A stretch of 64,000 bases of DNA from an uncultured SAR86 cluster bacterium (GTDB lineage: Bacteria; Pseudomonadota; Gammaproteobacteria; Magnimaribacterales; AG-339-G14), in the NCBI GenBank assembly GCA_902525735.1, contig CABZIF010000001.1:130813-194812 (forward strand). The letters run 5' to 3'. The first letter of the stretch is position 1. Every line of letters starts with the position of its first letter. The position numbers and the translations under genes are program-made. Shown one piece after another: positions 46,205 to 54,640 of this stretch. The notes under the pieces were generated by a model, which worked only from the letters and a program-made list of their open reading frames with translations, was not told where the DNA came from and did no database searches.

Positions 46205-47189
46205 GAAAGATATAAAAATTGAAAGAGGAGCAGCTCTTCTTTTATCGTTGTTGATAACCTCTGTTGTGTCTTTAATAGGTTATAGGCTTTTTGACATTAC
46301 AATTTTTACATCTGAGTTAGAAAAAAAATATTTAAGTGACCAGCAATCGCTTCTTTTAGTACTTAGTTTGGAGGAATATACTTTAGACTTCATAAGTTCT
46401 TCAGAAAAAAGAAATTCATTATCATTAATGACAAATAAATATGATCCTTACAGTCCAATAAAAATTCCAATAGAGAGAGGCGATGTTCTGGCTCAAATCG
46501 AAGATAAAAGCGATTGTTTCAACATCAATGTGTTGGTAACTAACATAGAAAAAAGTAATAAGAAAATTGTAAATCAAGACGAGTTGAAATTTTTTAAAAA
46601 CTTATTAATTAGTTTGGATACACCAGATGAAAAAGTTGAAATCATATCTGCGTCTCTCACAGATTGGATGGATTTAGATGATTTTCCTGATAATTACAAC
46701 GGAGCAGAAGATTTTTACTACTCAAATTTAGAATCTCCTTATTTGCCAGCTAATGATTATTTTCAAAATATCAATGAAATCAGACAAGTTAAAGGAATTA
46801 GTGAAGATATATATCAAAGCTTAAAGCCCTACATTTGCGCGTTACCAAATGCGTTAAATTTAATAAATTTGAATTCTATTTCGCCTTTAAAGCCAAAAAT
46901 TTTAGTTGCACTAAGCGAGAATAAAATAACTGATCTAGATGCTGTCAATATTATTGAGAATAGACCTTTAGAAGGCTTTCAAGAAATAAGAGATTTTTTT
47001 AATGATGACTTTATAAAAAAAAGTTTTGCAACAAAATTTGCTAAGGAAAAACTGACGACCGAACCATTTTATTTTAATTTAAAAACTCAGATAAAATTTG
47101 ATGAGTTCACATTTATAATGAACACTGAATTTTTGAAAGATAAAGAAACTATGCAAATTATCTCAAGAAAGAAAGGTAATTCATTATGA
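46197..47189 (+). CDS. gspK: Minor pseudopilin GspK
   Basis: Largest tip pseudopilin, 330 residues. The leader has ERG-AALLLSLLITSVVSL without Glu at +5, as expected for GspK. The body has DKSDCFNINVLV, the alpha-domain LTDWMDLDDFPDNYNGAEDFYY (Ca2+-ligand-rich, shown by its two ends), the LPANDYFQNINEIRQVKGIS segment and LINLNSISPLKPKIL. It overlaps gspL by four bases. Confidence 0.92.
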   Translation: MLKKDIKIERGAALLLSLLITSVVSLIGYRLFDITIFTSELEKKYLSDQQSLLLVLSLEEYTLDFISSSEKRNSLSLMTNKYDPYSPIKIPIERGDVLAQIEDKSDCFNINVLVTNIEKSNKKIVNQDELKFFKNLLISLDTPDEKVEIISASLTDWMDLDDFPDNYNGAEDFYYSNLESPYLPANDYFQNINEIRQVKGISEDIYQSLKPYICALPNALNLINLNSISPLKPKILVALSENKITDLDAVNIIENRPLEGFQEIRDFFNDDFIKKSFATKFAKEKLTTEPFYFNLKTQIKFDEFTFIMNTEFLKDKETMQIISRKKGNSL

Positions 47190-48322
47190 ACAAATTGGTT
47201 TATGTAATTTATGACTACTATTCGAAAGAAAAGTTATTTTTTCTAGAGACCGACGGTAAAAAAAATATAATTAGCGAAAATGAAATCAATAATTTTCCTA
47301 GGGTTCAAAAAAGTTTTTTTTTAATATCTGATTTATTTAATTCATTTGAAATAAAACTTCCTGATACAAGTCTAGCAAATCAAAAAAAAGCTTTACCATT
47401 TCTCATAGAAGATCAATTAGTTGACGATGGTGAAAACTACTCAAAGTATTTGAACAACAAAGAGGGAATTTTGTTGTTAGCAAAAAAAAATAATTTGGAA
47501 GAACTTATCAAAAATATTGATTTATTTTCTACTTCGTCTTTGCAACCTATAGAAGCATCCTTTGAAGAAGATAAATTAATAATTATCAGAGATAAAGTAA
47601 TCGTAGCTTTAAATAAAAAATGGTATTGGTCGGGAAATTTAGAAATTTTTGAATCTTATTTGCCTCATCTAGAGGAATATTCAAAAAATCAGCCAATTCA
47701 ATGTCATGTTTTAGAAAAAATTCCTGAGTCTTTAAAAAGTAAAAATTTTTTAAAGTTTAAATTGCACAAAGATATCCAATCTCTTTGGAGTGAAAACATG
47801 CCTGATATTAAAAAAGAAATTAACATTTTAAAAGGAGTCTTTGAGCCTAAAATAGATTGGTTAAAGAAATTTAAAGAATGGAAAATTCTTTTTTATACTG
47901 GTGTAGCAGTTTATTCAATTTTTCTACTTTCAGCTTTAATTCAAATTAGCGCTTTATCAATTTCAAATTATCAATTTAAAAATCAACTTTCTGGAATATT
48001 TAATGAAAAGTTTCCCAATGAAACTTTAAAAAATGACTTAATTTCTCAGGTAAATAATTTAGTAAATATAAATTCATTCACAAAAAAAAACTTAGATTTG
48101 CTGGAGCTTATAGCTAATGAAATTTCCATAATGGATAATATTAGTCTGATCTCAATTAATTCAGATTCAAATAAATTATCTATCGATGTAGAGGCCATTG
48201 ATTACCAAGAAATTGAAAATTTGGTAAGGCTTATGGCTAATTCAGGTGTCGATATATCTATCGGTAGTTCGAGACGTTCAAATAACTTGCTTATAGGGGA
48301 GTTGGATGTTGAAAATTTTTAA
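47186..48322 (+). CDS. gspL: Type II secretion system protein GspL
   Basis: Single-span platform protein that anchors GspE to the membrane. The 378-residue protein has an actin-like cytoplasmic domain with the family's KALPFLIEDQLVDD block (about 68-81), a membrane helix (about 233-256) and a small periplasmic ferredoxin-like domain. Sequence conservation is low, as usual for GspL; the order K-L-M supports the call. It overlaps gspM by 17 bases. Confidence 0.88.
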   Translation: MNKLVYVIYDYYSKEKLFFLETDGKKNIISENEINNFPRVQKSFFLISDLFNSFEIKLPDTSLANQKKALPFLIEDQLVDDGENYSKYLNNKEGILLLAKKNNLEELIKNIDLFSTSSLQPIEASFEEDKLIIIRDKVIVALNKKWYWSGNLEIFESYLPHLEEYSKNQPIQCHVLEKIPESLKSKNFLKFKLHKDIQSLWSENMPDIKKEINILKGVFEPKIDWLKKFKEWKILFYTGVAVYSIFLLSALIQISALSISNYQFKNQLSGIFNEKFPNETLKNDLISQVNNLVNINSFTKKNLDLLELIANEISIMDNISLISINSDSNKLSIDVEAIDYQEIENLVRLMANSGVDISIGSSRRSNNLLIGELDVENF

Positions 48323-48764
48323 AAATATGTTCAATATAAAACTCACAAGATTGCACCAAATAATTCTTTTTGGAACTTTCGTTTTTATAAGTTTTTACTT
48401 TTTAATTTCTATAATTTTTGCTTTAAATAAAAGTATTTATGATCTAAAAAAAGAAAATGAAATTACTATTAGCAGAATAGAATTTTTATCTTCAATAAAG
48501 GATCAAGAGATAATTTCAAGATCAAATTTTTCAAGTAATTTTGCATCTTCAATAAATACATCCGCATTGAATAAGAATCTTAAGATTGATCGTTCTTTAC
48601 CATTGTCAGATGGCGAAATATCCATTTGGATAAATGAATCTAATTTTGTTGATTTATTTAATTGGCTTTTAGAGATTAATAATAATAATGTTGAGATTAC
48701 AAAAATGAATATAAGAAGAGTTTCCGGAGATACAGTTAGTGCTCAGTTAACTTTTAAATCTTAA
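48306..48764 (+). CDS. gspM: Type II secretion system protein GspM
   Basis: A 152-residue bitopic protein: short cytoplasmic tail, membrane helix (about 18-40), then a periplasmic domain with LPLSDGEISIWINESNFVDLFNWLLEI, where WI and F..L..WL pattern residues are typical of GspM (shown whole positions about 99-125). GspM partners GspL. The start at 48306 lies inside gspL; the next ATG at 48327 would remove the large overlap. Called mainly by topology, size and order. Confidence 0.85.
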   Translation: MLKIFKNMFNIKLTRLHQIILFGTFVFISFYFLISIIFALNKSIYDLKKENEITISRIEFLSSIKDQEIISRSNFSSNFASSINTSALNKNLKIDRSLPLSDGEISIWINESNFVDLFNWLLEINNNNVEITKMNIRRVSGDTVSAQLTFKS

Positions 48765-48768
48765 TCAA

Positions 48769-49494
48769 ATGAAATATTTTATTTTTTTTATTGTTTCCAG
48801 TCTTTTTATAACTCTCTTCGTAGTGACTATTAACTTGCCACTTAGTGTTATAAAACCGCTATTGTCTGAAAATTTTCCAGAGATAACTTATAGCAAAATT
48901 GAAGGAACTATCTGGTCAGGAGAAATTTCTGATTTATCTTTTGCTAATGAATATCTTGGAGATCTCAAAACCGAAACCGATTTGAGAAGCTTAGAATTTT
49001 ATCTTAATGATAATGAAGTTCTAGTAGAGGGAAAGCTTAATTTAATTGGCACATTAATTGAGAGACGTATCAATCTTAGAGAAGTTAATTTTGAAATTGG
49101 ATCTAGAAGGTTTTTACAAAGAATACCTTCTATTTCCTCTTTCTCAGGCAATAACATCAATATGACTTTTGATATAGACGGTTGCTACGAAGCTTCAGGC
49201 AATCTTTTTGCTGACTTGGATAGGCGCGGGCTTTTGAATCAAGCAGTAACTACAGAAATGGAAGTTATCTTGGGATGCAAAGATAAAAAATTAATTGGTG
49301 ATTTTTACAGCACACCAAATCAAGATATTTTGAAGGGAAATTTCAACGTGGACAATGAGTTAAACTATGTATTAGTAGCCAATTCGGCAATGGTTATATC
49401 AAAAATCTCAAAACTCATAACAAAGCCGCTGAGCCGTGCGCCTGACGTTAAAATTAAGGGAAATTTGTATAATTTTTTTTACGGAGATAATTAA
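48769..49494 (+). CDS. gspN: Type II secretion system protein GspN
   Basis: A 241-residue inner-membrane-anchored protein with one N-terminal hydrophobic helix (about 2-21) and a periplasmic beta-rich domain. The stretch LPLSVIKPLLSENFPEITYSK and the motif GTIWSGEI (about 45-52) are typical of GspN. It is present only in some type II systems. It shares one base with the following hydrolase gene (TAATG), so the transcription unit continues. Confidence 0.86.
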   Translation: MKYFIFFIVSSLFITLFVVTINLPLSVIKPLLSENFPEITYSKIEGTIWSGEISDLSFANEYLGDLKTETDLRSLEFYLNDNEVLVEGKLNLIGTLIERRINLREVNFEIGSRRFLQRIPSISSFSGNNINMTFDIDGCYEASGNLFADLDRRGLLNQAVTTEMEVILGCKDKKLIGDFYSTPNQDILKGNFNVDNELNYVLVANSAMVISKISKLITKPLSRAPDVKIKGNLYNFFYGDN

Positions 49495-50375
49495 TGCTCA
49501 TTGGAAATAACCCGCTCAACGAGAAACCTGAATGGTTTAAAAAAAATATAGAGATTATCCCTCAATCTAAGCATGTTGAAGTTGAAAATAAAAAAATTAA
49601 ATATTTCATTTGGGGCGATGAGTCTTTACCAAAATTAATTTTTCTCCATGGTTTTAATGCTCATAGTTATTGGTGGAGTCATATTGCTCCTTTTTTTAAT
49701 ACCAAATATTGTGTCGTTGCTTTGGATTTTAGTGGAATGGGAGAAAGCGAGCATCGAGAAGAATATTCTCAAGCGATGTATTCAAAAGAAATTAAAGCTG
49801 TTGTTGATGAGATGGAATGTACTAAACCAATTTGTTTAGCTCACAGCATGGGAGGAGCTATTGCAATGTTCAGCACGTCAATGTTTCCAGACCTTTTTTC
49901 TAAAATCATTTTGTTGGATTCGGTTGTAGTTTTGCCACCTGAAAAAGCAGAAATGATGAAATCTAGAAGACCAAAATCAAGAATGGAGATAGCTTCTGAT
50001 TCAATCGATAATGCAATATCTCGATTCAGATTAATGCCTCCTCAACCTTGTGCGCAAGAATATGTCTTAGAATATATTGCAAAAACATCCTATAGAGAAA
50101 CGGAGCAAGGTTGGATATTAAAATCTGATCCAAAAATTTCCAGCACATATAAATACAATGATTTGCATGAGATGATGATGAATCCAAAAACAGATCTTGA
50201 AATTATTTATGGTCAACTTAGCCAGGTATTCACCGCAGATGTTCTTGACTATATGAAATATGCAGGACAACTAGATGAAACTAAGATTCATAGATTAGAA
50301 GGAGCGATGCATCATTTGTTTTTAGATAGACCTTTGGAATTTAAAGATTTAGTTTTAAAAATTTTAGAAAATTAA
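49494..50375 (+). CDS. Alpha/beta-fold hydrolase
   Basis: A 293-residue serine hydrolase of unknown substrate. The oxyanion-hole motif is LHGFNAHSYWW (51-61), the nucleophile elbow is AHSMGGA with S118, an acidic residue follows in the LLDS / DLEIIYG region, and the catalytic His is in GAMHHLFLDRP. No signal peptide is seen, so it is probably cytoplasmic and not secreted by the upstream system. It is fused to gspN by one base and precedes another hydrolase. It resembles general alpha/beta hydrolases without a defining subfamily motif. Confidence 0.87.
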   Translation: MLIGNNPLNEKPEWFKKNIEIIPQSKHVEVENKKIKYFIWGDESLPKLIFLHGFNAHSYWWSHIAPFFNTKYCVVALDFSGMGESEHREEYSQAMYSKEIKAVVDEMECTKPICLAHSMGGAIAMFSTSMFPDLFSKIILLDSVVVLPPEKAEMMKSRRPKSRMEIASDSIDNAISRFRLMPPQPCAQEYVLEYIAKTSYRETEQGWILKSDPKISSTYKYNDLHEMMMNPKTDLEIIYGQLSQVFTADVLDYMKYAGQLDETKIHRLEGAMHHLFLDRPLEFKDLVLKILEN

Positions 50376-50378
50376 TAA

Positions 50379-51566
50379 ATGAGCGTAAACGGATATTGCG
50401 ATCCTAAATTTATTGAATTAAGAGAGTATTTCGAAGAATCCATAAATTCAAAATTCGAACTTGGTGCAGCTATTTCCATTGAAATAGAAGGGGAAAGCGT
50501 TATTAATCTATGGGGTGGCTACCAGGATGCCAACAGAAGGCGCGCTTGGGAAGAAGACACTTTGTGCAATACTTTTTCTGTATCTAAAGCTATGACTTCT
50601 GCTTGCATTCTTAAACTAATAGAAGAAAGAAAAATTGATTTAAATGAAAAAGTATCTTTCTACTGGCCAGAATATGGTTGCAATGGGAAAGAAGATACTA
50701 AAATTATTGACCTACTAACTCATAGAGCTGGAATGTTCGCTTTTGAAGATAATTTTACAATTACCAATGAAGACTGGACTAATTGGAACTTGTTTGTGAC
50801 CAAATTAGCAAAACAAAAACCTTTTTACACCCCTGGCTCTGCCCAAAGCTATCATGCTTTAACCTTTGGCTTTCTCGTTGGGGAGGTTGTGAGAAGAGTA
50901 GATGGAAGATCTCTGGGTACCTATTTCAAGGAGAAGATTGCAGATGCTTACAACATAGATTTTATATTCGGACTAAATAATGAGGACATCAAACGCACTT
51001 CGGACATTGTCATGTCAAAAATAAGATCACCAATTTTAGCAAAAGCTTTTTTTAGTATGCCTACTTGGCTTCTTCCAAAAAGGATCAGACCTGTTGTAAG
51101 TCTCCTAAAAGAAAGTGATTTTCAGAAAGCATTTTTTAATACGCAAACAGAAAAAAATTCTGTAAATAGCGACGCTTGGAAAAAAGCTGAGATTCCGGCT
51201 GCTAATGGATTTGCTTCAGCAAAAGGTATTTCAAGATTTTATAGCGTTTTGAGCGATTTGAATGACAACTCCTTTATTAAAAGGGAAACTCTTGAACAAG
51301 CTATTAAGGTCCATTCTTCCGGTCCGGATACAGTTTTATTAAATCTTCCAATTAAATTTGGACTTGGTTTCATGATAGAAAATCCATACTCCCCTATAGG
51401 ACAAAATCCCGATCTTTTTGGTCACTCAGGCGTTGGAGGTTCTGTTGGGTTTGCTGATAAAAAAAGAGGCATTGGATTTGGATTCATAAAGAATTATATG
51501 CACCCACCTGGAAAATTATTTAAATCGGCTAATGATTTAACAAAGTTATTCTATTCAATTTTGTAG
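50379..51566 (+). CDS. Serine hydrolase, class C beta-lactamase/esterase family (EstB-like)
   Basis: A 395-residue protein of the beta-lactamase-related family, more likely an esterase or peptidase than a true beta-lactamase. The SxxK motif is FSVSK (S67, K70), the YxN position is YHA (Y158), and the third box is a HSGVGGS motif near residue 350. The early WGGYQDANRRRAWEEDTL is common in the EstB-like group. No signal peptide is visible, unlike AmpC, which argues against a role in antibiotic resistance. It follows the alpha/beta hydrolase by three bases. Confidence 0.87.
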   Translation: MSVNGYCDPKFIELREYFEESINSKFELGAAISIEIEGESVINLWGGYQDANRRRAWEEDTLCNTFSVSKAMTSACILKLIEERKIDLNEKVSFYWPEYGCNGKEDTKIIDLLTHRAGMFAFEDNFTITNEDWTNWNLFVTKLAKQKPFYTPGSAQSYHALTFGFLVGEVVRRVDGRSLGTYFKEKIADAYNIDFIFGLNNEDIKRTSDIVMSKIRSPILAKAFFSMPTWLLPKRIRPVVSLLKESDFQKAFFNTQTEKNSVNSDAWKKAEIPAANGFASAKGISRFYSVLSDLNDNSFIKRETLEQAIKVHSSGPDTVLLNLPIKFGLGFMIENPYSPIGQNPDLFGHSGVGGSVGFADKKRGIGFGFIKNYMHPPGKLFKSANDLTKLFYSIL

Positions 51567-51568
51567 AT

Positions 51569-52324
51569 ATGGTTTTAGAGCCTTTATTTTACGTTGTCGC
51601 TCTTCTTTCGGTATTTGTGCATGGAATGGGAAAGGCTGGATTTGGAATGGGCTTGCCTATTCTAGCAATTCCAATGATGTCTCTTTTCATCTCACCAATA
51701 CAAGCATTATCAATATTGGTAATTCCTTTAATATTTATGGATTTAATTACGATTCATAGATTTAAAGGATTATGGAATAAAGAAATTTTAAAGTTTATTA
51801 TTCCTTTTTCTCTTCTAGGTATAGTAATTGGAACAATTACTTTTCAGTATCTCTCTGAGAATTCTTTAAGAGTTATATTAGGACTCATAGCGTTAGGATT
51901 TGGGTTAAATTATTTTTTGACATCCATTCAAGAGGTAGCTTTTAATTCTTCAAAAAAAATTGGCAGTTTCTGGTCTATTCTTTCTGGATTTACTAGTTTT
52001 TCAATTCACTCTGGAGGTTTGCCAATAAGTTTTTATTTGTTACCCATGCGACTAGACAGAAGAATTTATGTTGCTACAACAGCTGTATTCTTTTTATCTT
52101 TAAATTTAATCAAATTAATCCCTTATGCGTATTTTGGACAAATTAATTTACAAAATTTTTATATCTCTGCCATCCTTCTTCCTTTGGCTCCACTTGGAGT
52201 ATATTTTGGAGCCTATTTGACTAATAAAGTTAGTCAGGATTTTTTTTATAATCTTAGTTATTTTTGTTTGATCCTTGCCGGATTAAAGTTGGTTTATGAT
52301 GGAACAGGAGTATCATTATTTTAA
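51569..52324 (+). CDS. TauE/SafE family membrane permease
   Basis: A 251-residue protein with seven or eight hydrophobic segments. The start FVHGMGKAGFGMGLPILAIP and the internal repeat-like LSGFTSFSIHSGGLPISFYLL match the TauE/SafE (DUF81) family, which exports or imports small anions such as sulfite, sulfoacetate or organic acids. The substrate is unknown. It is two bases after the serine hydrolase and its stop overlaps pdxJ by one base. Confidence 0.88.
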   Translation: MVLEPLFYVVALLSVFVHGMGKAGFGMGLPILAIPMMSLFISPIQALSILVIPLIFMDLITIHRFKGLWNKEILKFIIPFSLLGIVIGTITFQYLSENSLRVILGLIALGFGLNYFLTSIQEVAFNSSKKIGSFWSILSGFTSFSIHSGGLPISFYLLPMRLDRRIYVATTAVFFLSLNLIKLIPYAYFGQINLQNFYISAILLPLAPLGVYFGAYLTNKVSQDFFYNLSYFCLILAGLKLVYDGTGVSLF

Positions 52325-53067
52325 TGACTAATTTAAGCGTTAATGTAAACAAAGTAGCACTCATAAGGAACTCCCGTAAGGGAGAAGTTCCTTGTATAGA
52401 AAATTTTTCTAGAATTTGTATTCAAAACGGAGCTAAAGGAATTACAGTTCACCCGAGACCAGATCTAAGACATATTCGTCCTTACGATCTTGAATTATTA
52501 TTCAAGGTTACAAACGAACTAGACGTGGAATTTAATATAGAAGGAAATCCATTTGAAGGAAGTTCAGGCGATTATCCAGGATTTATGAACTTGGTAGAAA
52601 ATTTTACTCCTACACAATGCACTTTAGTTCCTGATGCAAGCGATCAATTAACTTCAGATCATGGATGGAATATTTTATCTGAAAAAAGAAGATTGACCCC
52701 AATCATTCGACAATTGAGCTCACTTAAGATTAGAACAGTTCTTTTCATTGATCATGATATCGATCAACTTGAGGCTGCCAAGGAAATTGGAGTTGATCGG
52801 GTTGAAATTTATACTGGCCCATTTGCAAAAGCTTTTAAAGACAATGATTTGAAAGTTATTAATGACTACCAAGAAGCGATAGATTTTGCGAAAAGTATTA
52901 ACCTAGAGCTTAATGCTGGCCACGATTTGAGTTTGTTAAATTTAGAAAAATTCTTAAGTCTAGGGGATATTGAAGAAGTTTCAATCGGGCATGCTTTAGT
53001 CTCAGAAGCCTTGATTTCTGGGCTAAGTCACACTATAAAGAACTATATGAAACTTACAAAAAAATAA
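52324..53067 (+). CDS. pdxJ: Pyridoxine 5'-phosphate synthase
   Basis: PdxJ condenses aminoacetone-derived phosphate with deoxyxylulose 5-phosphate to make pyridoxine 5'-phosphate. The 247-residue TIM barrel has VNVNKVALIRNSR (6-18), GAKGITVHPRPDLRHI (about 37-52), FNIEGNP, and the C-terminal LNAGHDLSLLNL and IGHALVSEAL. The variant with PRPD in place of the E. coli REDRRHI start is common outside enterobacteria. It overlaps the permease gene by one base. Confidence 0.95.
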   Translation: MTNLSVNVNKVALIRNSRKGEVPCIENFSRICIQNGAKGITVHPRPDLRHIRPYDLELLFKVTNELDVEFNIEGNPFEGSSGDYPGFMNLVENFTPTQCTLVPDASDQLTSDHGWNILSEKRRLTPIIRQLSSLKIRTVLFIDHDIDQLEAAKEIGVDRVEIYTGPFAKAFKDNDLKVINDYQEAIDFAKSINLELNAGHDLSLLNLEKFLSLGDIEEVSIGHALVSEALISGLSHTIKNYMKLTKK

Positions 53068-53069
53068 TT

Positions 53070-53396
53070 ATGAGCACAGAAGAAAGAATTAAAAAACAAA
53101 TTTCAGATAATTCAATCCTATTGTTTATGAAAGGATCTCCAGATAAGCCCCAATGTGGGTTTTCTCAGAGAGCTACTCAAATTCTCATGGCTTGTGGTAA
53201 AGAATTTTCTTTTGTTGATATTCTTAGTAACCAAGACATAAGAGAAACTTTGCCTTCAATATCGAACTGGCCAACTTTTCCACAACTTTTCATCAATGGA
53301 GAATTAATTGGTGGAAGCGATATTATGATGGATATGTATCAAAGTGGAGAAATGCAAAAAGTTATAGACGAAGCGACAGAAGAGAGCTCAGATTAA
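53070..53396 (+). CDS. grxD: Monothiol glutaredoxin, Grx4 family
   Basis: Small Fe-S-binding glutaredoxin that acts in cluster transfer with partners such as BolA. The 108-residue protein has the monothiol active site CGFS in KPQCGFSQRA (about 27-36), NWPTFPQLFINGELIGGSDI with the cis-Pro and the glutathione-binding GGSD. Last gene of the long plus-strand run that begins with gspC; the convergent lpxH ends one base after its stop. Confidence 0.95.
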   Translation: MSTEERIKKQISDNSILLFMKGSPDKPQCGFSQRATQILMACGKEFSFVDILSNQDIRETLPSISNWPTFPQLFINGELIGGSDIMMDMYQSGEMQKVIDEATEESSD

Positions 53397-54107
53397 CTAT
53401 TCTATTTTTTCATTTATAAATTCTATAGTTTTATTGATCTTTAAAAAGTAATATTCTTTTCCCCAATCGCCTAAAACATATCTAGTTCCGTATTTTTCTT
53501 GATGAATTTTTGGTCTATGAGTATGACCATGAATTAAAATATCATTCTTAAATTTCTGAAAAATCTCGTTTACTGTCATTAGATTAACATCCATTATTTC
53601 GTATGCTTTATCCTTATTTTCAACCTTACTAACTTCTCTAAGGCTTTGCGCTAATTCAATTCTTTCTGAAATTTCTTTTTTTAAAAAATCATTTTTCCAT
53701 GTTTGATCTCTGACCACTGTTCGAAATGATTGATAATCTAAGTCGTCTGTACAGAGAGAATCTCCATGCATCAGAATGACTTTAAAATGATTGATTTTTA
53801 TTGTTGTTGGATCATCTAATAATACTCCTCCAATTTCATGGCAAAATTTATCCCCAAGAAGAAAATCTCTATTACCATGCATCAAATAAATTTTTTTACC
53901 GAGGGACGCATATCTTTTTAGTTCAAACTTAACTTCTGCAATAAAATCATTTTCGTAGTCATCTCCTATCCAAGCCTCAAATAAATCTCCTAATATGTAT
54001 AGAGAATCAACATTTGCTGCATGAGAAACAAGAAATTTTTTAAATGCTTTGGTTAATTCCGGTCTATTTTCTTGTAAATGTAAGTCAGAAATTAAGCACG
54101 CAGACAT
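53397..54107 (-). CDS. lpxH: UDP-2,3-diacylglucosamine diphosphatase
   Basis: Calcineurin-like metallophosphoesterase that cleaves UDP-2,3-diacylglucosamine to lipid X in lipid A synthesis. The 236-residue protein has all metal-ligand motifs: ISDLHL (6-11), GDLFEAWIGDD (about 40-50), HGNRDFLLG (about 76-84), MHGDSLC and HGHTHRP (about 194-200). It follows ppiB with no intergenic base. Together with lpxK and kdsB it shows a conventional lipid A pathway. Confidence 0.95.
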   Translation of the reverse strand: MSACLISDLHLQENRPELTKAFKKFLVSHAANVDSLYILGDLFEAWIGDDYENDFIAEVKFELKRYASLGKKIYLMHGNRDFLLGDKFCHEIGGVLLDDPTTIKINHFKVILMHGDSLCTDDLDYQSFRTVVRDQTWKNDFLKKEISERIELAQSLREVSKVENKDKAYEIMDVNLMTVNEIFQKFKNDILIHGHTHRPKIHQEKYGTRYVLGDWGKEYYFLKINKTIEFINEKIE

Positions 54108-54608
54108 TTATTTTTTTTCTACACTGATTATGTAAACGTCTTCTATAGGAACATCTTGATGATATCCTGCATTAGCTGTTTCTACTTCAGCAATTTTATC
54201 AATGACTTCGAAGCCGCTGATCACTTTTCCGAAAACTGCATAACCTCCCATCGAAGGATAGTCCAAAGACTTATTATCAGTTAGATTTATAAAAAATTGA
54301 GAAGTAGCAGAGTTTGGTTCACTTGTTCTTGCCATAGATAGCGTATATTTTTCATTTTTCAAGCCATTATCAGCTTCATTAACGATTGGCTCTTTAGTAG
54401 GTTTTTGTTGCATTCCAATTTCAAACCCTCCTCCTTGAATTACAAAACCTGGAATCACTCGATGAAAAAGAACGTTTTCAAAAAAGCCTTCTTCTGCATA
54501 TTCAAGAAAATTTGCTGAAGTGACTGGCGCTTGTTCAGGATAAAGTTCTATTTCAAAATTTCCCAAAGAAGTTGTTAAAGCTAAAATAATTATTTCATTC
54601 ATATTCAC
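54108..54608 (-). CDS. ppiB: Peptidyl-prolyl cis-trans isomerase, cyclophilin type
   Basis: Cytoplasmic cyclophilin of 166 residues. It has LGNFEIELYPEQAPVTSANFLEY-type start (about 16-38), FHRVIPGFVIQGGGF with the catalytic Arg (about 50-64), SMARTSEPNSATSQFFINL (about 93-111) and YAVFGKVISG. No signal peptide. It may start at either of two nearby ATGs (54608 or 54602). It is divergent from cysS, as in many gammaproteobacteria, and leads into lpxH. Confidence 0.93.
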   Translation of the reverse strand: MNMNEIIILALTTSLGNFEIELYPEQAPVTSANFLEYAEEGFFENVLFHRVIPGFVIQGGGFEIGMQQKPTKEPIVNEADNGLKNEKYTLSMARTSEPNSATSQFFINLTDNKSLDYPSMGGYAVFGKVISGFEVIDKIAEVETANAGYHQDVPIEDVYIISVEKK

Positions 54609-54640
54609 GCAGTATAATACTTATTAGACAATTTAGATAA

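Noticed and set aside
50379-51566. Antibiotic-resistance beta-lactamase
   Set aside because: No signal peptide, a Tyr-His-Ala second motif and an HSG third motif point to the EstB-like esterase/peptidase group.
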